From positions 2,425,501 to 2,489,500 of the forward strand of contig JASFXZ010000020.1 in assembly GCA_032209605.1 (NCBI GenBank): DNA of 64,000 nucleotides, read 5' to 3'. Both the position numbers and the translations under genes were made by a program. Origin of the DNA: Mactromeris polynyma. Taxonomy: Eukaryota; Mollusca; Bivalvia; Venerida; Mactridae. Positions within the stretch are counted from its first letter, which is position 1; the number at the start of each line of letters is the position of its first letter. The notes below the pieces were generated by a model. It did no database searches. It saw nothing but the letters and a program-made list of their open reading frames with translations, and was not told where the DNA came from. This document shows, piece after piece, positions 48,058 to 61,741 of this stretch.

Positions 48058-48845
48058 TAATAAAAGAGAAATAATAAGTTGCTACAGGGAACACCGCATA
48101 CATAAGACAGTGCATCCCCCCCACGCAGACCTTCGGGAAAACAACCATCCATAAAAAATAAGGCACTTGATGAGGTTAAAGGGTACATACGTTAAGGAAC
48201 AGAGGTACAAGGAATGGCCTGGCAGACCATAAGGAATAACTAGGATAATCAAAGTGGACAGTGAATGAGGGGGAATTAATGGATGGAAAAGATCACAGGA
48301 CAAGTCAAGACAGTTGGCAGCAATAGTCGAAATCTGGGCAGGAAATAACCTGAACACTACAGGGAACACCGCATGCCTGGCATACCATAAGGAATAACTA
48401 GGAGAATCCAAGTGGACAGTGAATAAGGGGGGATTAATGGATGGAAAAGATCACAGGACAAGTCAAGACAGTTGGCAGCAATAGGCCGTATCTGGGCAGG
48501 AAATAACCTGAACACTATTAAAGTGACAGAATTGCACAGGGGAAAGAGATAAATATATAAAATACATTCAGACCACAACCCAGACCTAATAATAATCATA
48601 CAGCGTATGACAGCCTTGGAACTGTCAGTATAAATATTGGGGGTTTAAATCGATTTAACAGCTAGCTAACCTCACACTTAATCGCTATATGGTCATTGCT
48701 TTCCAACATATATACATAAATTGACTAAGTATCATTAAAAGCAATTGACCATTACGTACAGAACAACAGACACACTTTAATTAATCCAGCACGAAGGAAC
48801 AAGCAGCCTCGCTCTGAATAGGAGTCCCAGAATTACTAAAACCAC
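48058..48845 (-). mobile_element. R1 repeat, long copy with internal duplication
   Basis: Aligns with 30668-31320 through GTTTAAATCGATTTAACAGC and CTAACCTCACAC. The block from ACAGGGAACACCGCAT to CACAGGACAAGTCAAGACAG appears twice (near 48080-48310 and 48360-48470). Confidence 0.75.
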
Positions 48846-49649
48846 TGTTCATTAAGACGAACAGAATAGTAACGCAAGAATAACATTTAATAGTTATCCC
48901 AACAAAAGAGTATGCATTGTCACATAGTTATTGTTCGAGCGAACACAAAATAAACGAGGATACCATCAAACGATATAGTATTTGATTTACACAAACTTGG
49001 TTCATATCTCTAAATACTTAACGATTTTTATTTCGAAGCAATTTAGCCGAACATTCCTCCCACTACCATATATATTGACAGTACCCACTACCATCCTCAG
49101 TGCTTTGATTCCTTACCGCTATCAATGGACGTAGCGAAATGTTCTCCGTGTACTTTGAATAAATTGAACGACATTGAAACCTTCAAGTATTTTATTAAAT
49201 GATCCTGGTATTTAGATTTAAGCATATGATAATGTTCCTTTCTCGAAATAATGAAGAAATTTAATATATAAAAAAACTGGTAACAATAGCCTATATATAG
49301 CTTCAATTTGCACAGTCAATCTCTTACAAAACACTGTAATATTGGCAATAGTGTTTATGTATTGTGCTCAGTCGCGAAGGGTGGAGCTTAAAAGTTATTT
49401 TTAATATGAATGCGTTCCACTCGAATACAGTTCAATATGACATTATCGGCAATATCAGTCCGAATTGTTACGATCATTCATACATTACAGCCAATAAAGA
49501 CTTCAAATAAGATGAACATATAAATAGTAAACAATTAATTTATCGATAATATCAACAAAATATGCGGCTTATGTTTATTTGCGGCAAGAGTTAACAATTT
49601 GCCTCTAAATTTCTATTTTGTAGCATTTACATATTTAGTTGGGAGTCCA

Positions 49650-50330
49650 TCAGGACAAAAGTCGCTTATTTCTCATGGTCCATGGCATTTTTTAGTAGAA
49701 ATGTTTCAATACCATATTCATGTTGCCCAATACTAGTTGTCTATGGTTCTGAACCATACCACGCGCAAAACCCTCTGTGAAGGTCAGAATAGAGGTCAAA
49801 GGTCAATTAAGTGCATTTTTCATACATGTACTTGAAATTGCACTATATCTTGGTCAGTTTTACAGATAGCATAATCAATATGGTATCAAAATGAAGCTAA
49901 GGGATTGGTCTTTTATTTTGCAATCTCCTGAATATTAATGAGAATGTCGGAAAAGGGTAATTTTCGTTAAGAATGCATGTGTATGGACGGCAAATTTATT
50001 CCATATCTTTGTAATTTCTGCTTTTGAAGAATTAAGTGGTGCCGATTTCAAGGTAAGACATAAAATTATTGATATATATTTATATACCTGTATATGTAAT
50101 TAAATTTTATGTACAATGACCGCTACATGTGGGTGGGATAAATCGACTCCTGATTACAAAAAATCTCATTTCTGTTTAAAATTGACATTGCTCGTTTTAA
50201 AACGAACTGCTTAATGGTTCTATGGATGATGTGTAGCATTTTCTTACATTAATACATAGTTGGATAATGACAAACTCTTTTGTCTTTTACACTTATATGA
50301 CCTTTGACCTAGTTGAATTTAATTGATACG
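49650..50330 (+). repeat. Dispersed repeat R3, plus copy
   Basis: GGTCAAAGGTCAATTAAGTG, GCATTTTTCATACATGTACT and ATGGTATCAAAATGAAGCTA match the reverse complement of 57500-58260 in order. Divergence is substantial toward the right end. Confidence 0.6.
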
Positions 50331-50534
50331 AATCAAAATCCAATGACCAACATACACAACAATATCGCTTATCAGATAAATCCTGCCGATGCAGATCGAT
50401 ATCGATGGGCTCTGGTCAGCAGTCAATTTGTCTGTCGGTAGTTTCCGTAAGTAATTGTACATTTTCCGATGCTCACCGATTGATAACTGGTATGACACAA
50501 TATTAAACATGTAGCCTCGGGCTATCTAAGATCT

Positions 50535-50645
50535 ATATATCCGATAAACGCTTAAACATTATGTTTTATGCACATAATGAGAAAACTATCGGAGTTCGAC
50601 TTTGTTGATGAAGCATGAGATTATTTTTGAAAATTAACCTATGTT
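50535..50645 (+). repeat. Dispersed repeat R4, short copy
   Basis: GAGAAAACTATCGGAGTTCG and TAGGCAAATG match 55855-55940. Confidence 0.65.
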
Positions 50646-51463
50646 GTAGGCAAATGGTTTTCTCACGAAGTAAAATATACGGTCCTTGATTGAAGTAATA
50701 AAACCAGATGCAGCAAATATACAAACTGTTCTAATTAACATCGAGGTCGCTTATAGGCAATAATTTAGGGGGAAATATGGCATTTTACAAAATAGCATTG
50801 AGGTGAAATATTGGTGGGGTTATATATCGAATGACAATAGCCTGACTTTTAATCTGTTAATGCGTGAAATAACGGACTTATGTCTGTGGTAAAATTAAAC
50901 TTCATATTTTTATGATATACAGCATCTAGGCTATGGTATTGTTTAACTCTATATACAGAATGCGATCTTATTGTAATAATGATAGTGAGATATGGTGATA
51001 CAGATGATACAAGTTTTTAGGCAAATAACTAACATAACAAATAAAGCAAAGGACTGAAGGTCCTGAGAGGCGCTTCCAGGGCACGTTTTCTATAATATTT
51101 GAAGGTGATTATTTTCAATAATCATCTTCCTATGCCATCCATCCGCTCTCTTCTTGGAATTAACCCCATCACACACTCATGCTTGATCGATATATATTTC
51201 CAGAAAATTCTATAAAGGAATCGAAAACCTTCTAAACCGGTTATGATAATCAGTTTAATATGGACATCTGGGTTTTTGGTATATCATTGAGAAATATTCT
51301 GTACTTTCAAGAATTAACATGATGAACTCAAGTAACCTGACCCATTCCAGATGGAATATAGTGCAGTAATAAATCTCAATGAAATGATTCAGTTTTCAAC
51401 TTTAAAAACATATTGTTACTTTACAATTGTAAAATAACAATACGTTTGTATATAGCTGTAGTA

Positions 51464-53225
51464 CAGTTAAACTTCGAAACCTCGAACTGCCGTCGGACCT
51501 AGCAATTAGTTCGAGCCATCTACTGTTCGAGGCATCTACGGTATACGCGTATATTTCCTAATTGACAGTCGCCGGTTTTCAAACTGAATGCACGTCGATC
51601 AATAGTCGCAGCATTATTCATAATAATAAAATTAAAAAAGAAATGAAAGGAAAGCAAAAATGATTCCCTGTGGCACCTTATTCTCTCTCGTTTATTCTTA
51701 TACGCATGAATTGTCTGTCATATAGTACATGTACAGTGGAAACTCCCTAATCCGGAAACTCTCCGATCCGGAAACTTCCTGCAACCGGACAATTTTCTCG
51801 GTTTAGTTCCTCCAGTACGACATATAAAAAAAAACACAGTCCGGATCCTCCCTACTCTGGAATCCGAACGAATTTTTCTGTCCGGATTGTTATTTTACAG
51901 GTAAATTAAATCTCCCAAAACCGGACGATAATTTTCCGCAAAAATACGTCAGATCGTATAATGACTGAGAATTGAGAGAAGGCATAATAATTTAATTGTC
52001 TCTATGAATACATACCATTAGACGTTATCATCGTATGCATTACGTTTTGATGGAAACAAGGTAAGACCGGGTACGAGATGTACTTATTTTGTAAACAATT
52101 GGAAAACATTGGATGTGAGCGCAGAAAAGGGCCCATTACGTACACAAATCACAATTCAAAATTTTTACCCTAGATTATTTTTTTCCTCTACGAAAAATCT
52201 TTTGAAATAAAGCTATGGTGCATAGTTTTCAGGTATGGCGTTTTGATAATACATCGTACTAAGTGCATAGCTTGTCAGGTTTTATGGACGGTATAATGTC
52301 GCAAAATACCCATGTTTAATTTCAGCTATGTTTAAAATCATTTGACTGTAAAATGATTCATTGAAATACTTGCTTGAGATTCATATATCCACCGTGTGCA
52401 GTGAAATTATATTCAAAGCTTTCATACAGTTTTAAATAAACGAGAGGCGTCTACAGCGGTTCGTATTCTGAAGAATCGAATTTCCTACATTTCTATAACG
52501 AATAAACACATTATAATGATAATTTACATAATTTATGGAAGAATTCAGACAACCAATTTTCACACATCATGCATTTTGCATATCGCATTGCAAATCTTCC
52601 TCTTATGAAAGTTGCATAAATATGTTGGTCTCTTATAACTTATGATTTTGGGCTATAAATTGAATTTTCAAGTTTATATATATTTTGTAGCTGAAATTAG
52701 TCTGCAAAGTCAAATAAAAGAATGCATTCAGACATTATATATTACATCGCGATAACGCAAACAACCTCTAGCCAAATGGTATTTAGGTCTTTGCTCTAGC
52801 GAACATATTCAAATTACTGAAAGAATGTCTTGCCTACGGACATTCACTAGAGGAATTCTGACCAGTCCGGACTCTCCTCTAATCCGAACTTTAAAGTTTG
52901 TCCGAGGGGTGTTCGGATTAGGGAGTTTCCACATGTACAACTGGCAAGTAATTATCACGAAGTGCGAATAACATGTGTATACTAGTATATTAAGCGGTCA
53001 TTGAAAGGTGTGAATTATTGTATTGTTCGACCTATCTATAGTGAACAATGAATGAAATGATAGCTAGGGACCCCAAATCCTGTTCGAGTGTTCGACCTAT
53101 CTCTGTTCGAGTGATCTACTGTTAGATAATATGAAATAAGAAGTGGTTTTGCCGGGACTTAAGAACCTGTTCGAGGTATCTACTGTGTTCGAGCCAAAAC
53201 TGTTCGAGGTTTCGAAGTTTTACTG
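51464..53225. mobile_element. Pogo-like element, 1.76 kb, TA target
   Basis: Left end CAGTTAAACTTCGAAACCTC and right end GAGGTTTCGAAGTTTTACTG are inverted repeats flanked by TA. Subterminal GTTCGAG words recur. No transposase is encoded, so it is non-autonomous. Most of its length is another inserted element (51734-52936). An R1 tail piece lies at about 51662-51705. Confidence 0.8.
51734..52936. mobile_element. Second TA-flanked TIR element nested inside the first
   Basis: Starts CAGTGGAAACTCCCTAATCC and ends GGATTAGGGAGTTTCCACATG, with TA outside both ends. Subterminal CCGGA/TCCGG words are frequent. No transposase frame is visible in 1.2 kb. Confidence 0.75.
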
Positions 53226-54689
53226 TATATCACTATATGACTTGCAATATAGGAGTCTGGACTTTCATATTGAAATACATTTGTAATTATGCATACATAA
53301 CCATCAACTTGCTTTTGTGAGGGCTAAATTGGATTAACAAATAATACCAAGAATGACAATTTTATGTATACAACGCAAAGTTTACGCTGTTAATTGTTTC
53401 AGCACCAAGACTCCCATTCATGCAGTGTATAAAAACTTGTTCAAGCCGTATAGACAGTATATAATACTATGTTTAATTGACGTACAGTGTCTTGCATACT
53501 TTTTGTTTTCAATGAGTGTCTAGCAACACAGGTAGTAAAATATTAATTATTACTTTCCCTCATTAACTCAGACTGACATAACATTTTACTTCCAACTTTC
53601 TTGATATCAAAAACCAATATAAAGATATAATATTGTAATTTTATTTCCTTCATTCCATTGTAGTTATTTTGGTACACATTTATAGAAAAGCAATGAATAA
53701 CAAGTACAAATACAGTAATATTTCTTCTCAAAAATACTCATCTACAAATTCAAAAGTTTTTTATCTTCCGACAATCCAGTATAACCATTGTCTCTCTGAA
53801 TGTATAAAACATCTCGAATCAAGTCACATTTTATCACAGATCTATGCTTTCTGTATTCATTTAACGTCTTTTCCGCATGGTCACATGTTGTATGTTCTAG
53901 TCTCTCGAAAAGGTGACTTTTACAACTGTCATAAATATCTGAGGCAAAAATAGTGGACAGGGTATACCAGTCATCTTGGTATGCGACATCAACATAGGAG
54001 TCAGGGTTCTCATTTGGATTTGGATTTGCGTCCCTGGGAAGAAATATATGAGTCCAAAATTCATAGGAGTCTAGTATAATTCAATTTGGGGTAGTAAGTG
54101 GTTGACTTGATTGATTTGATTTGATTCATCAATTATCCCTTTATCATCTTCACTGGATTAAACCGCTGTCATCTAAAATAGACAAATTTGAAACATTGTC
54201 ATAAAATTATCCGAAAATTGTGACTATCCGAAGTTGGTACAATCGAACAAATCTGGGTCATGATCAATTAGTGTTACTCGTTTAAAATGGCACTTTGATA
54301 ATAATAATTAGTAATAATATTCATGACAATCACAAAGGGAAATAACTCAAATTGCTGTGCCATCGTCTCTCTCGATTTTGCGTAAACTGCGATATAGAAT
54401 ATTGACAACTGTTGTATCATGTCAACTCATATTGTTCAGATTTCTATCTAGCTGTAGCGGCCCTATCCGTCCAACACCCATAAACGAGAACCGATATTCT
54501 AACTTCTCAGGAAATGGCCAATTTGAGATCGCTGTGCTGTTGACGCAATTTTGCAGAATCTCGCTCAAAAAATCAATCTTACCGGTACACAACATTGCCA
54601 ACTCATTACGAAAACACATCGTTATCATTATATACACGAGTTACTAGCTGACAACAAAGAAATTTAAACTTACCTTGATCAAATGTCGA
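53226..54689. other. No gene supported
   Basis: A 94-codon plus frame at 53669 and a 71-codon minus frame at 54422 have no recognised domain. A minus-strand donor-like AAG|GTAAGT at 54668-54675 hints at a non-coding exon, without further support. Confidence 0.35.
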
Positions 54690-55035
54690 GAAGTCCAGTA
54701 GCCGTAAACGACGCAAAATAAAAAAATTCACACGTCCCCACAAGTTGCCCAGATGTTATGGTGTGTCCGATTCCACAGGGACTTGAAATATACCATTTAA
54801 ATGTTGACCATACAGATAAGGTCATACAGATATAAAAAAAGTATTTTTCAACAACCTGTGGGTCGGATTAACGACGCAGAATATAAATTTGCACACGATC
54901 CCACAAGTTGCCCGATGTTCTGGTGTCGATTCCAGAGGAACATGAAACATACCATTTAAACGTTGACCGTACAGATAAGGTCATACAGATAACTAAACAA
55001 ATAGTTTTCAACAACCTGTGGGTCGGATTGATAAC
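54690..55035. repeat. Tandem duplication, about 160-bp unit
   Basis: CACAAGTTGCCC, ATACCATTTAAA, ACAGATAAGGTCATACAGAT and CAACAACCTGTGGGTCGGAT occur in both units at offsets of 160-163 bp. Confidence 0.8.
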
Positions 55036-57499
55036 GCACTCGCAGAACTTTCATACGAATGAATACGCGACTATTCGAGAAATCTCGCTCATTCGAAAGC
55101 CGTCAGTATATCAAAGCTGCCGCCATTCCACTAATTATTTATTCCTGACAAATCATACATTACACTCTTCAAATCTATAATAAAATCATAAGACTTTACG
55201 TGTACTATTTTTCATGAGGAGGAATATGATTGTGGCGGTACTTCGAGTATACTTCCGGTTGAGACGATGATAGCAAAGAGACGCTAAAGCGCCTCAAAAA
55301 TTAAAAGCATCATATTTGATATTAATTTTATACTTAATTTCGGATTTTTACGGAATAGCAATTATTCGGCCAATAATATCATTATATTTAATTATGACCG
55401 AAGTTATAATGTGTAGTTTGACTTAAATCTATCGTGCAGATATTTCATGTCAATTATTCTCATTTATGCTCGGCCATGTGTATCCTGTTATTTGTCCCAG
55501 TTGTAATTCATAACACTACCGATTGAAATTATCGATCGATAGGGAATAATTATAATCACTACTTTACCACACGCAAGCTAGCAACGCTTTGCAAACATAA
55601 AATTAGGTGAAATTTGATAGGTAGAAATGTTCTCTTCCAATTGATAATTGGGCATAATTGTCTCTTCAAAGTAAGATATCATAGCTAGTCTTATTGTTTG
55701 TACCAATTTATAAGTTTTAGTTATAGAAAGATCAGTGATTTGGAAAAAATTTCACCTCGTATTACAGAACTCATTAAAAGTTTCTTAAATTTCAATAATT
55801 TATGGAATGGAATGTAATACTTAGACCTTTAACATTAAGTGTTTTATGTACATAAAGAGAAAACTATTGGAGTTCGATTTTGTTGATGAAACGCGAGATT
55901 ATTTTATTATTGAAAATTAACTATGTGATAGGCAAATGTTTTGCCAGGGACCGTATATGTTCCAATGTTTTGCTCATGAAATAAAATAGAAAAAAACAAA
56001 TAATAATAAACACTTTGTCGTGTAATTTCCAATTCAAGTTGAAATTGCAAATCATTTGGGGTACTTTTTTAAATACGCATGATACTGTGGTGTCCGCAAA
56101 TACCACGCAAAACGTTTTGTTTATTACGCGATAGATCGGGTCTGCGAGACAAAATTTTATGAGAATAGTTATACTCGTCGTGGCGTCATCTACGATCCCT
56201 TTCCATGACTGGATCCTACGGAAACGAAGAGGGGCCTGGCCACCAAGTCGGTTGTGGAGTGACCAGATTAGGTCTCAAGGCTACTATTCTAGCACTTTAA
56301 ATACAATACGTCAGTTTATATCGATTTCCCCTTTACTACAAGTATAGCGGAAGCAAGTGCAATAACATTTGACGCCCTGTTGTGCACCTTGGCCTTTTGT
56401 GACCGTCTACTAGAATCGTATGCTTTTCACTCTACATCAGCCAGGCGCTTTCAAATTACTTATGTATGTAATGAAAGCGTCTGTGAAACGCAGAAATCTG
56501 TCGCGGTGTTGTTTTAGTGATTGACAATGGAGGGGGGGGGGGATTTGACACCTCATATTACTAAATTCATTAAAATAATTTAATTCAATTCAATAGTTTA
56601 TGAAACGGATTTTAATATTTAAGCCTATAGTGTTGCAAAAATAAAACCATTTTGTTTTTTTCCAGATACAGCCTACATTTATGTTTTCACATTTTCCTCC
56701 TTTTTAAAAAAAAACATGTTTCTGTCCAAAACGTATGTATGACCACTAGGACAACTTCAATTTCCTATCAGTTTTATTTAACATTTTAAACAATCCATGT
56801 CTATAAATATAAAATGGAACTGATGTATACCACCATAACTGATTCAATATTTAATCATAAGCTTGTAAAATAAGTCTTTAAAATAATAATTGGGACATTA
56901 AAATGTTAAATTATATTTTTTTAGTTTTGCTTATATTTTACACTGATTCAGAATTTTCTGCATTAAACAACTGCACCGCATGTATTGCATACTATATTTG
57001 CTTAGTATCGTAAAGGGCAATAAAATGATAACACACCCGAACATATAACACTAGTCCGGACGCTAACGAACATTCGAAAGATCGGTAATCTCCGTGAAAC
57101 TCCGTATAGAATGCCGAACTGACAAAACAATGATGGGGACTTTATTTAACTAAACATTCCCTGGCCTAAATTTCAATCGAAAATTTATTGAAAGATATCT
57201 TTAAAATAAAAATAAATTTTGCTTTTTAATTCCGCCTGTGCCTTTTTTGTTTTTTAAGCATATTTCGTCAGATAAACAATTAACCTATGTCTTAGGCAAA
57301 TGTTAAACCAGAGAGTTCGCATTTTTTCGGACGAAGTACACTTCTTCAATGTGAATATGAGTGGTTACATATACAATGTAAATGCAAATTCCCCCGCCAA
57401 AATATCTTAAAAAATCAAATATTTTTTAATAACTCGAAAGGTGACAAATGACAGTTTGTTATTCTACCTGTGCTTTTAAGATCATTTGAAAAATAAAAA
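55036..57499. other. No gene; R4 copies and a poly-G run
   Basis: R4 copies occur at about 55735-55960 and 56540-56645 (shared CACCTC-TATTAC, AATAATTTATGGAATGGA). A poly-G run of about 11 lies at 56531-56541. The 62-codon frame at 56159 is not supported. Confidence 0.45.
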
Positions 57500-58260
57500 A
57501 AAGTTATAGCCAAACATGTCAACTGCTCCCTCTATATTCTATAGTGTCGACTGAAGCCATTTTGAGCGTTTTCGCGCTTATCGGAAAAGCGAAATTGTTG
57601 TACATGGATTAACCATTTCCAGATCTAAAAGTATTTATATCATTTATGTATATTTCTTTTGAGTCAAAAGTTTTGACGGAATTGAGATTTGTCGTGTTCA
57701 TGTGTCAATTTACCCCCACCCACTTTTAGTAGTATATGTTTGCTCGTAAATTGATAATTATGACTGTTAATAATGTTATTTATTAATAGCATAATGTCTC
57801 ACCTTTAATCTAGTATCATGTAGGTCTTAAAATAGCATCAATGACGATATTATGAATAATGTATCGTTCATACACAACGATTTCTAACGATTTTTTGCCA
57901 TTTTGGGGGTGTTCTCATTAATATTCATGAATATGGAAATGAGCTAATTAGCAAAAAGTTATTTTTAGTAAAGGCCCAATATGTTAGCTTCATTTTGATA
58001 CCATTTGTGTAGTTTGTTAACTCGAAAATGGCGAAGATATAATGATAATTCAAGTGAGATATATGAAAAATGTATTTACTTGACCTTTGACCCAATTTTG
58101 AGAAAACGAGGCAAAATCATGGATGGCATGGGGCAGTTTCAGATTACACACATATCAAAGATAACATATTATATGCATGCCCAATTCTACTCTCTGATGC
58201 CATGGCCCGTCACAGTTTCTCCTGATGGACTCCCAACTAATTTTACACGATTTTACACGA
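57500..58260 (-). repeat. Dispersed repeat R3, minus copy
   Basis: The reverse complement aligns with 49650-50330. CTTGACCTTTGACCC, GCTTCATTTTGATACCAT and CTCATTAATATTCATGA are the best landmarks. Confidence 0.6.
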
Positions 58261-58427
58261 TTTTGTCTAATTAAAATTTTAATAGTATTTTAGTCTTTGA
58301 AACAAATTGTCGTCATTCAACACAAATTTAACGAATTAACGACTCTTCCGTATTTGCAGCGTCAATAATAGGGGCCGGGCGGACACATTGTTAAAGTCTC
58401 CTTATTTGCTACGCATTGCAACTGTTC

Positions 58428-60203
58428 TGTGTTCTAGATTTCTGTATAAACCTCTAAAGCGTATAAATACTCCATTCCGATATTTCGTTTGACATTCATG
58501 ATAATAAAAATCAAGTAACGTACATAATTATGTCCTAATCAGGACAAAATCTCACCAATTTCAAACGAAAATGGAGAAATATTATATAATAGAAATACTA
58601 ACCTTTTTCCCGTGGTTTGTATACTCTTGGTTTACTATGATATGTGAAATCGAAAGAAGGGGTTTTCCAGTTTTACGATTACGGACGTGTATACTGCGAC
58701 AGTAACGTCTAATGCGGCACTCGCAATATATACGCGTTGTATAACCCGATGCGTACTCCACTCAGTGATGCGTTTGCAACAAAGTAAATCATTCTAGGCA
58801 GGTGAGTGGTGGATTATATATCATGTATATATAATATATATACAGATATGTGTGTAGTTGTTGTGCCTGAACACAAAACTGAGTGCATGTACTTATTATC
58901 GAATGACGTATACTTAAAACGTGTTATCTAACAACCCGTACAGATATGTTACACTGCGTTGATACACATAGTCAAGGCACTACTAAGTCAAAAGTAAGTT
59001 AAACTTTATTTCTCTCCGCACTTGCATTAAATGCTGTTATCATATCATCAATAAGGGATAGCACTTCTATATTCACGGATTGTTGTTTTCCCGGAGGTCT
59101 GCGTGTGGAGGCACTGTCTTATGTATGTGGCGTTCCCTGTAGCTACTTATTATCTCTCTTTTACTTTATACAATACACCAAGGTGTATATGAATGCCTGA
59201 CAACAATGGCAATTTAATACGCTAAAAATGTGTCAATCCAAGACATGAATCAATTCGTTTTTAGGAAGTATTCTACGCAATTCTAAGTATTTACATATTT
59301 AGCAGAACAAGTCGTTTGATAAACATATTAACAAGAATTGTGAATTCAAGCATGATTACCTTTTTACTGACATTTAGATATACTCGTATAGGTCTAAACA
59401 AAGTTGGGATCCATTGATAGGTCGATCATATATTCAATGATGAAGTATATTTATATATATAATCGTATAATTCCTATTACAACTGAAGTAATGTATTATG
59501 CAAGTCAATATCAACTATTTAACGTAAGCGTTTATTTTAAGGAAACTTGACCAGTAAGATCATTTCATGAAACTAGTGTTGGACCGGATCGGTCTAACAA
59601 CCACTACCTACCAACCACAACAGTGTGTAGATGAATTTTACGAATCCATCGTCGCTGACAAGTGATATGATAGTTCGCAACTGAATGTATGAATATACAG
59701 AGTTAATCAACTTCATGAATTTGATTTACTAGAGTGATGATTTTCATTGGCCGGTATGCAAAATATTCTCCCTGCCGATAATGGACTATTGCCACGATAG
59801 CAAACCAGTCTTGTCGTTAGATAACTCTATATGCGCTAATGTGGTGAATTCAAACGGCCTCACCTGGCCAAAAATGGAACGACTTATTTATAACATGCTT
59901 AAGTAATCCATTATTTCGCAGAAATGAATAATGATTTCATATTTGCAGTCACCTTCAAACGGTCAATTGGGTTCAAAAGAAACTATCACGTTAAGCATGG
60001 CTTTGGTTTTATCAGAGTCACACGATAGTTATAAATACAAATAACTGAATAAAGTCTACAATTAAAATGTCGCAAATTGAGCACACTATCTTGTTCCCTG
60101 AGAATTGCTTCTTAATTTTGTTTGATCGTTATTTGGTTTCGAGTCGAACAATCGTCGTCCCAATTACCACAACGAAACAAAATGCTCAAGTTCACCAATT
60201 TGT
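58428..60203. repeat. Left arm of a very large inverted repeat
   Basis: The whole segment is repeated in inverted orientation at 62226-64000 with very few differences (I see roughly one per hundred bases where I compared). It contains an R1 copy at about 59050-59165 and no convincing gene. The inner boundary is near TTCACCAATTTGT; the outer boundary may lie further left. Confidence 0.9.
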
Positions 60204-60540
60204 GCAGTCTGTGCATTTGAGGGGCCAGATCATGACAGTAAAAACTGCCATGAAAAACCTCATTGTAGTACATTTTCACGATGCATAAATATAACGGTGC
60301 AAACATCCGGATTGAACACGTATATTCATGAACTTTATGTCGTCTGTAAAACAACAATAAGTACTACAAGTACATTCTTTAAACTGTACAACTCTTATTA
60401 ATAATTTGTCTTTACTTTTATTTTAATGAGGAAAGATAGCGAATAGAAATATGAAATTATGAAACAAATATGAAACAACTAGTACACGTGTGACAAACTA
60501 TGAAAATAAACATTTCATAAAAAAACACTGATGGGACATG

Positions 60541-60626
60541 ATGGAAACCCCGGGTCACTCGAAACACCGGTTAATTCGAGCTTTTCTGACGGACCCCAGC
60601 GTCCTCGAGTTACCGAAGTTTAACTG
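60541..60626. mobile_element. Pogo-like TIR end
   Basis: GAGTTACCGAAGTTTAACTG, then TA, resembles the right end of the pogo-like elements. A facing GGGTCACTCGAAACACCGG lies 70 bp to the left. A small MITE or a truncated end in the loop of the inverted repeat. Confidence 0.4.
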
Positions 60627-60725
60627 TAACTGCAAATCTGATCACCCTGTTTTTTTCCAAAAATTGTCATACATGGAAAGTAGAGAAGGACATTCTTACA
60701 ATAAAATACCAACAGAATATCTCTT

Positions 60726-61741
60726 TCGTAAAGGCCAGGATGGTTGTGCATACCTCCGCTTGGCATTCGCATGTCTCAGTCTATTGAAGACATCCAAGTG
60801 AATATGGACTCAATTGAACAGTACAAGATTCCAGACACCCCACCCTGGACCCTCAAGTCTGCAAATTACCTCTTCGATCTAACTAATGACAAGAAGTCTG
60901 ACACAGACGGTATCACATTCCAAACAAAATACAATGAAATAAAAGAAAAATATGCGACTCACAGACCAATTTACACGGACGGATCTAAAGACGGTGACAC
61001 TGTTGGAGCAGCAGCAGTGTCTAATACCAACATTATGAAATGTCGCCTACCAGACAAGTCCTCGGTCTTTTCAGCTGAGGTGAAAGCTATCGATCTTGCT
61101 CTCAATATTGCAGAGGAATCTAGAGAAAGTAACTTCATTGTATTTTCCGACTCACTATCCACCTAGCAGGCCCTTTTCAACAAAGATCTTGTAAACCCTA
61201 TGATATGCAAATTCTTGAACGAATTTCAAGACTCAGTACTACGAGAGAATTTGTGCTTTGCTGGATCCCGGGTCATATCGGTATCAAGGGAAATGATAGA
61301 GCTGACAAAAATGCCAAGTCTGCCTTGACATTACCCATTTCAGATGTTAAAGCTCCATCTTCTGATTTTAAATCTGCTGTTTCATCAAGCACCCAATCTT
61401 CGTGGCAATCCCAGTGGGATACAGACGACAATAACAAGATGCACTCAGTGAAACCAGCACTTGGAGAATGGCAACCTGCGTACAGGCCCATCCGAAAAGA
61501 AGATGTTATAATAGCCCGATGCAGAATTGGGCACACACGTCTTACACACTCCTGGCTGTTTTGCCGGGATGCTAGACTGGACTGCATTCCATGTAATACT
61601 CCTTTCACAGTACAACATTTTCTTGTCGACTGTGTTGATCTTCATCCAGTCCGTTCCCAATTTTTCAATACCACTGACATTAAAAGTCTCTTTGAGACTA
61701 TCCAAGTTGAAATATTTTATAAGCTACATCAAAGAGATTGA
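60726..61741 (+). pseudogene. LINE C-terminal fragment with RNase H domain
   Basis: The first piece includes PPLGIRMSQSI and the RNase H start YTDGSKDGD, then FSAEVKAIDLAL and FSDSLS. A TAG stop at 61164 and a frameshift before 61205 follow. The frame resumes with LCWIPGHIGIKGNDRAD and ends at 61741 after a terminal zinc-binding motif (C-x2-C, then HFLVDC). All four catalytic acidic residues (D, E, D, D) are present. RT and endonuclease parts are absent, so it is a 5'-truncated, slightly decayed copy of a non-LTR element of the RNase H-bearing type (I-like). It occupies the middle of the inverted-repeat loop. Confidence 0.8.

Noticed and set aside
54422..54637. 71-codon minus-strand frame near a GTAAGT donor
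   Set aside because: No domain, no matching acceptor and overlapping frames on the other strand; not enough to call a gene.
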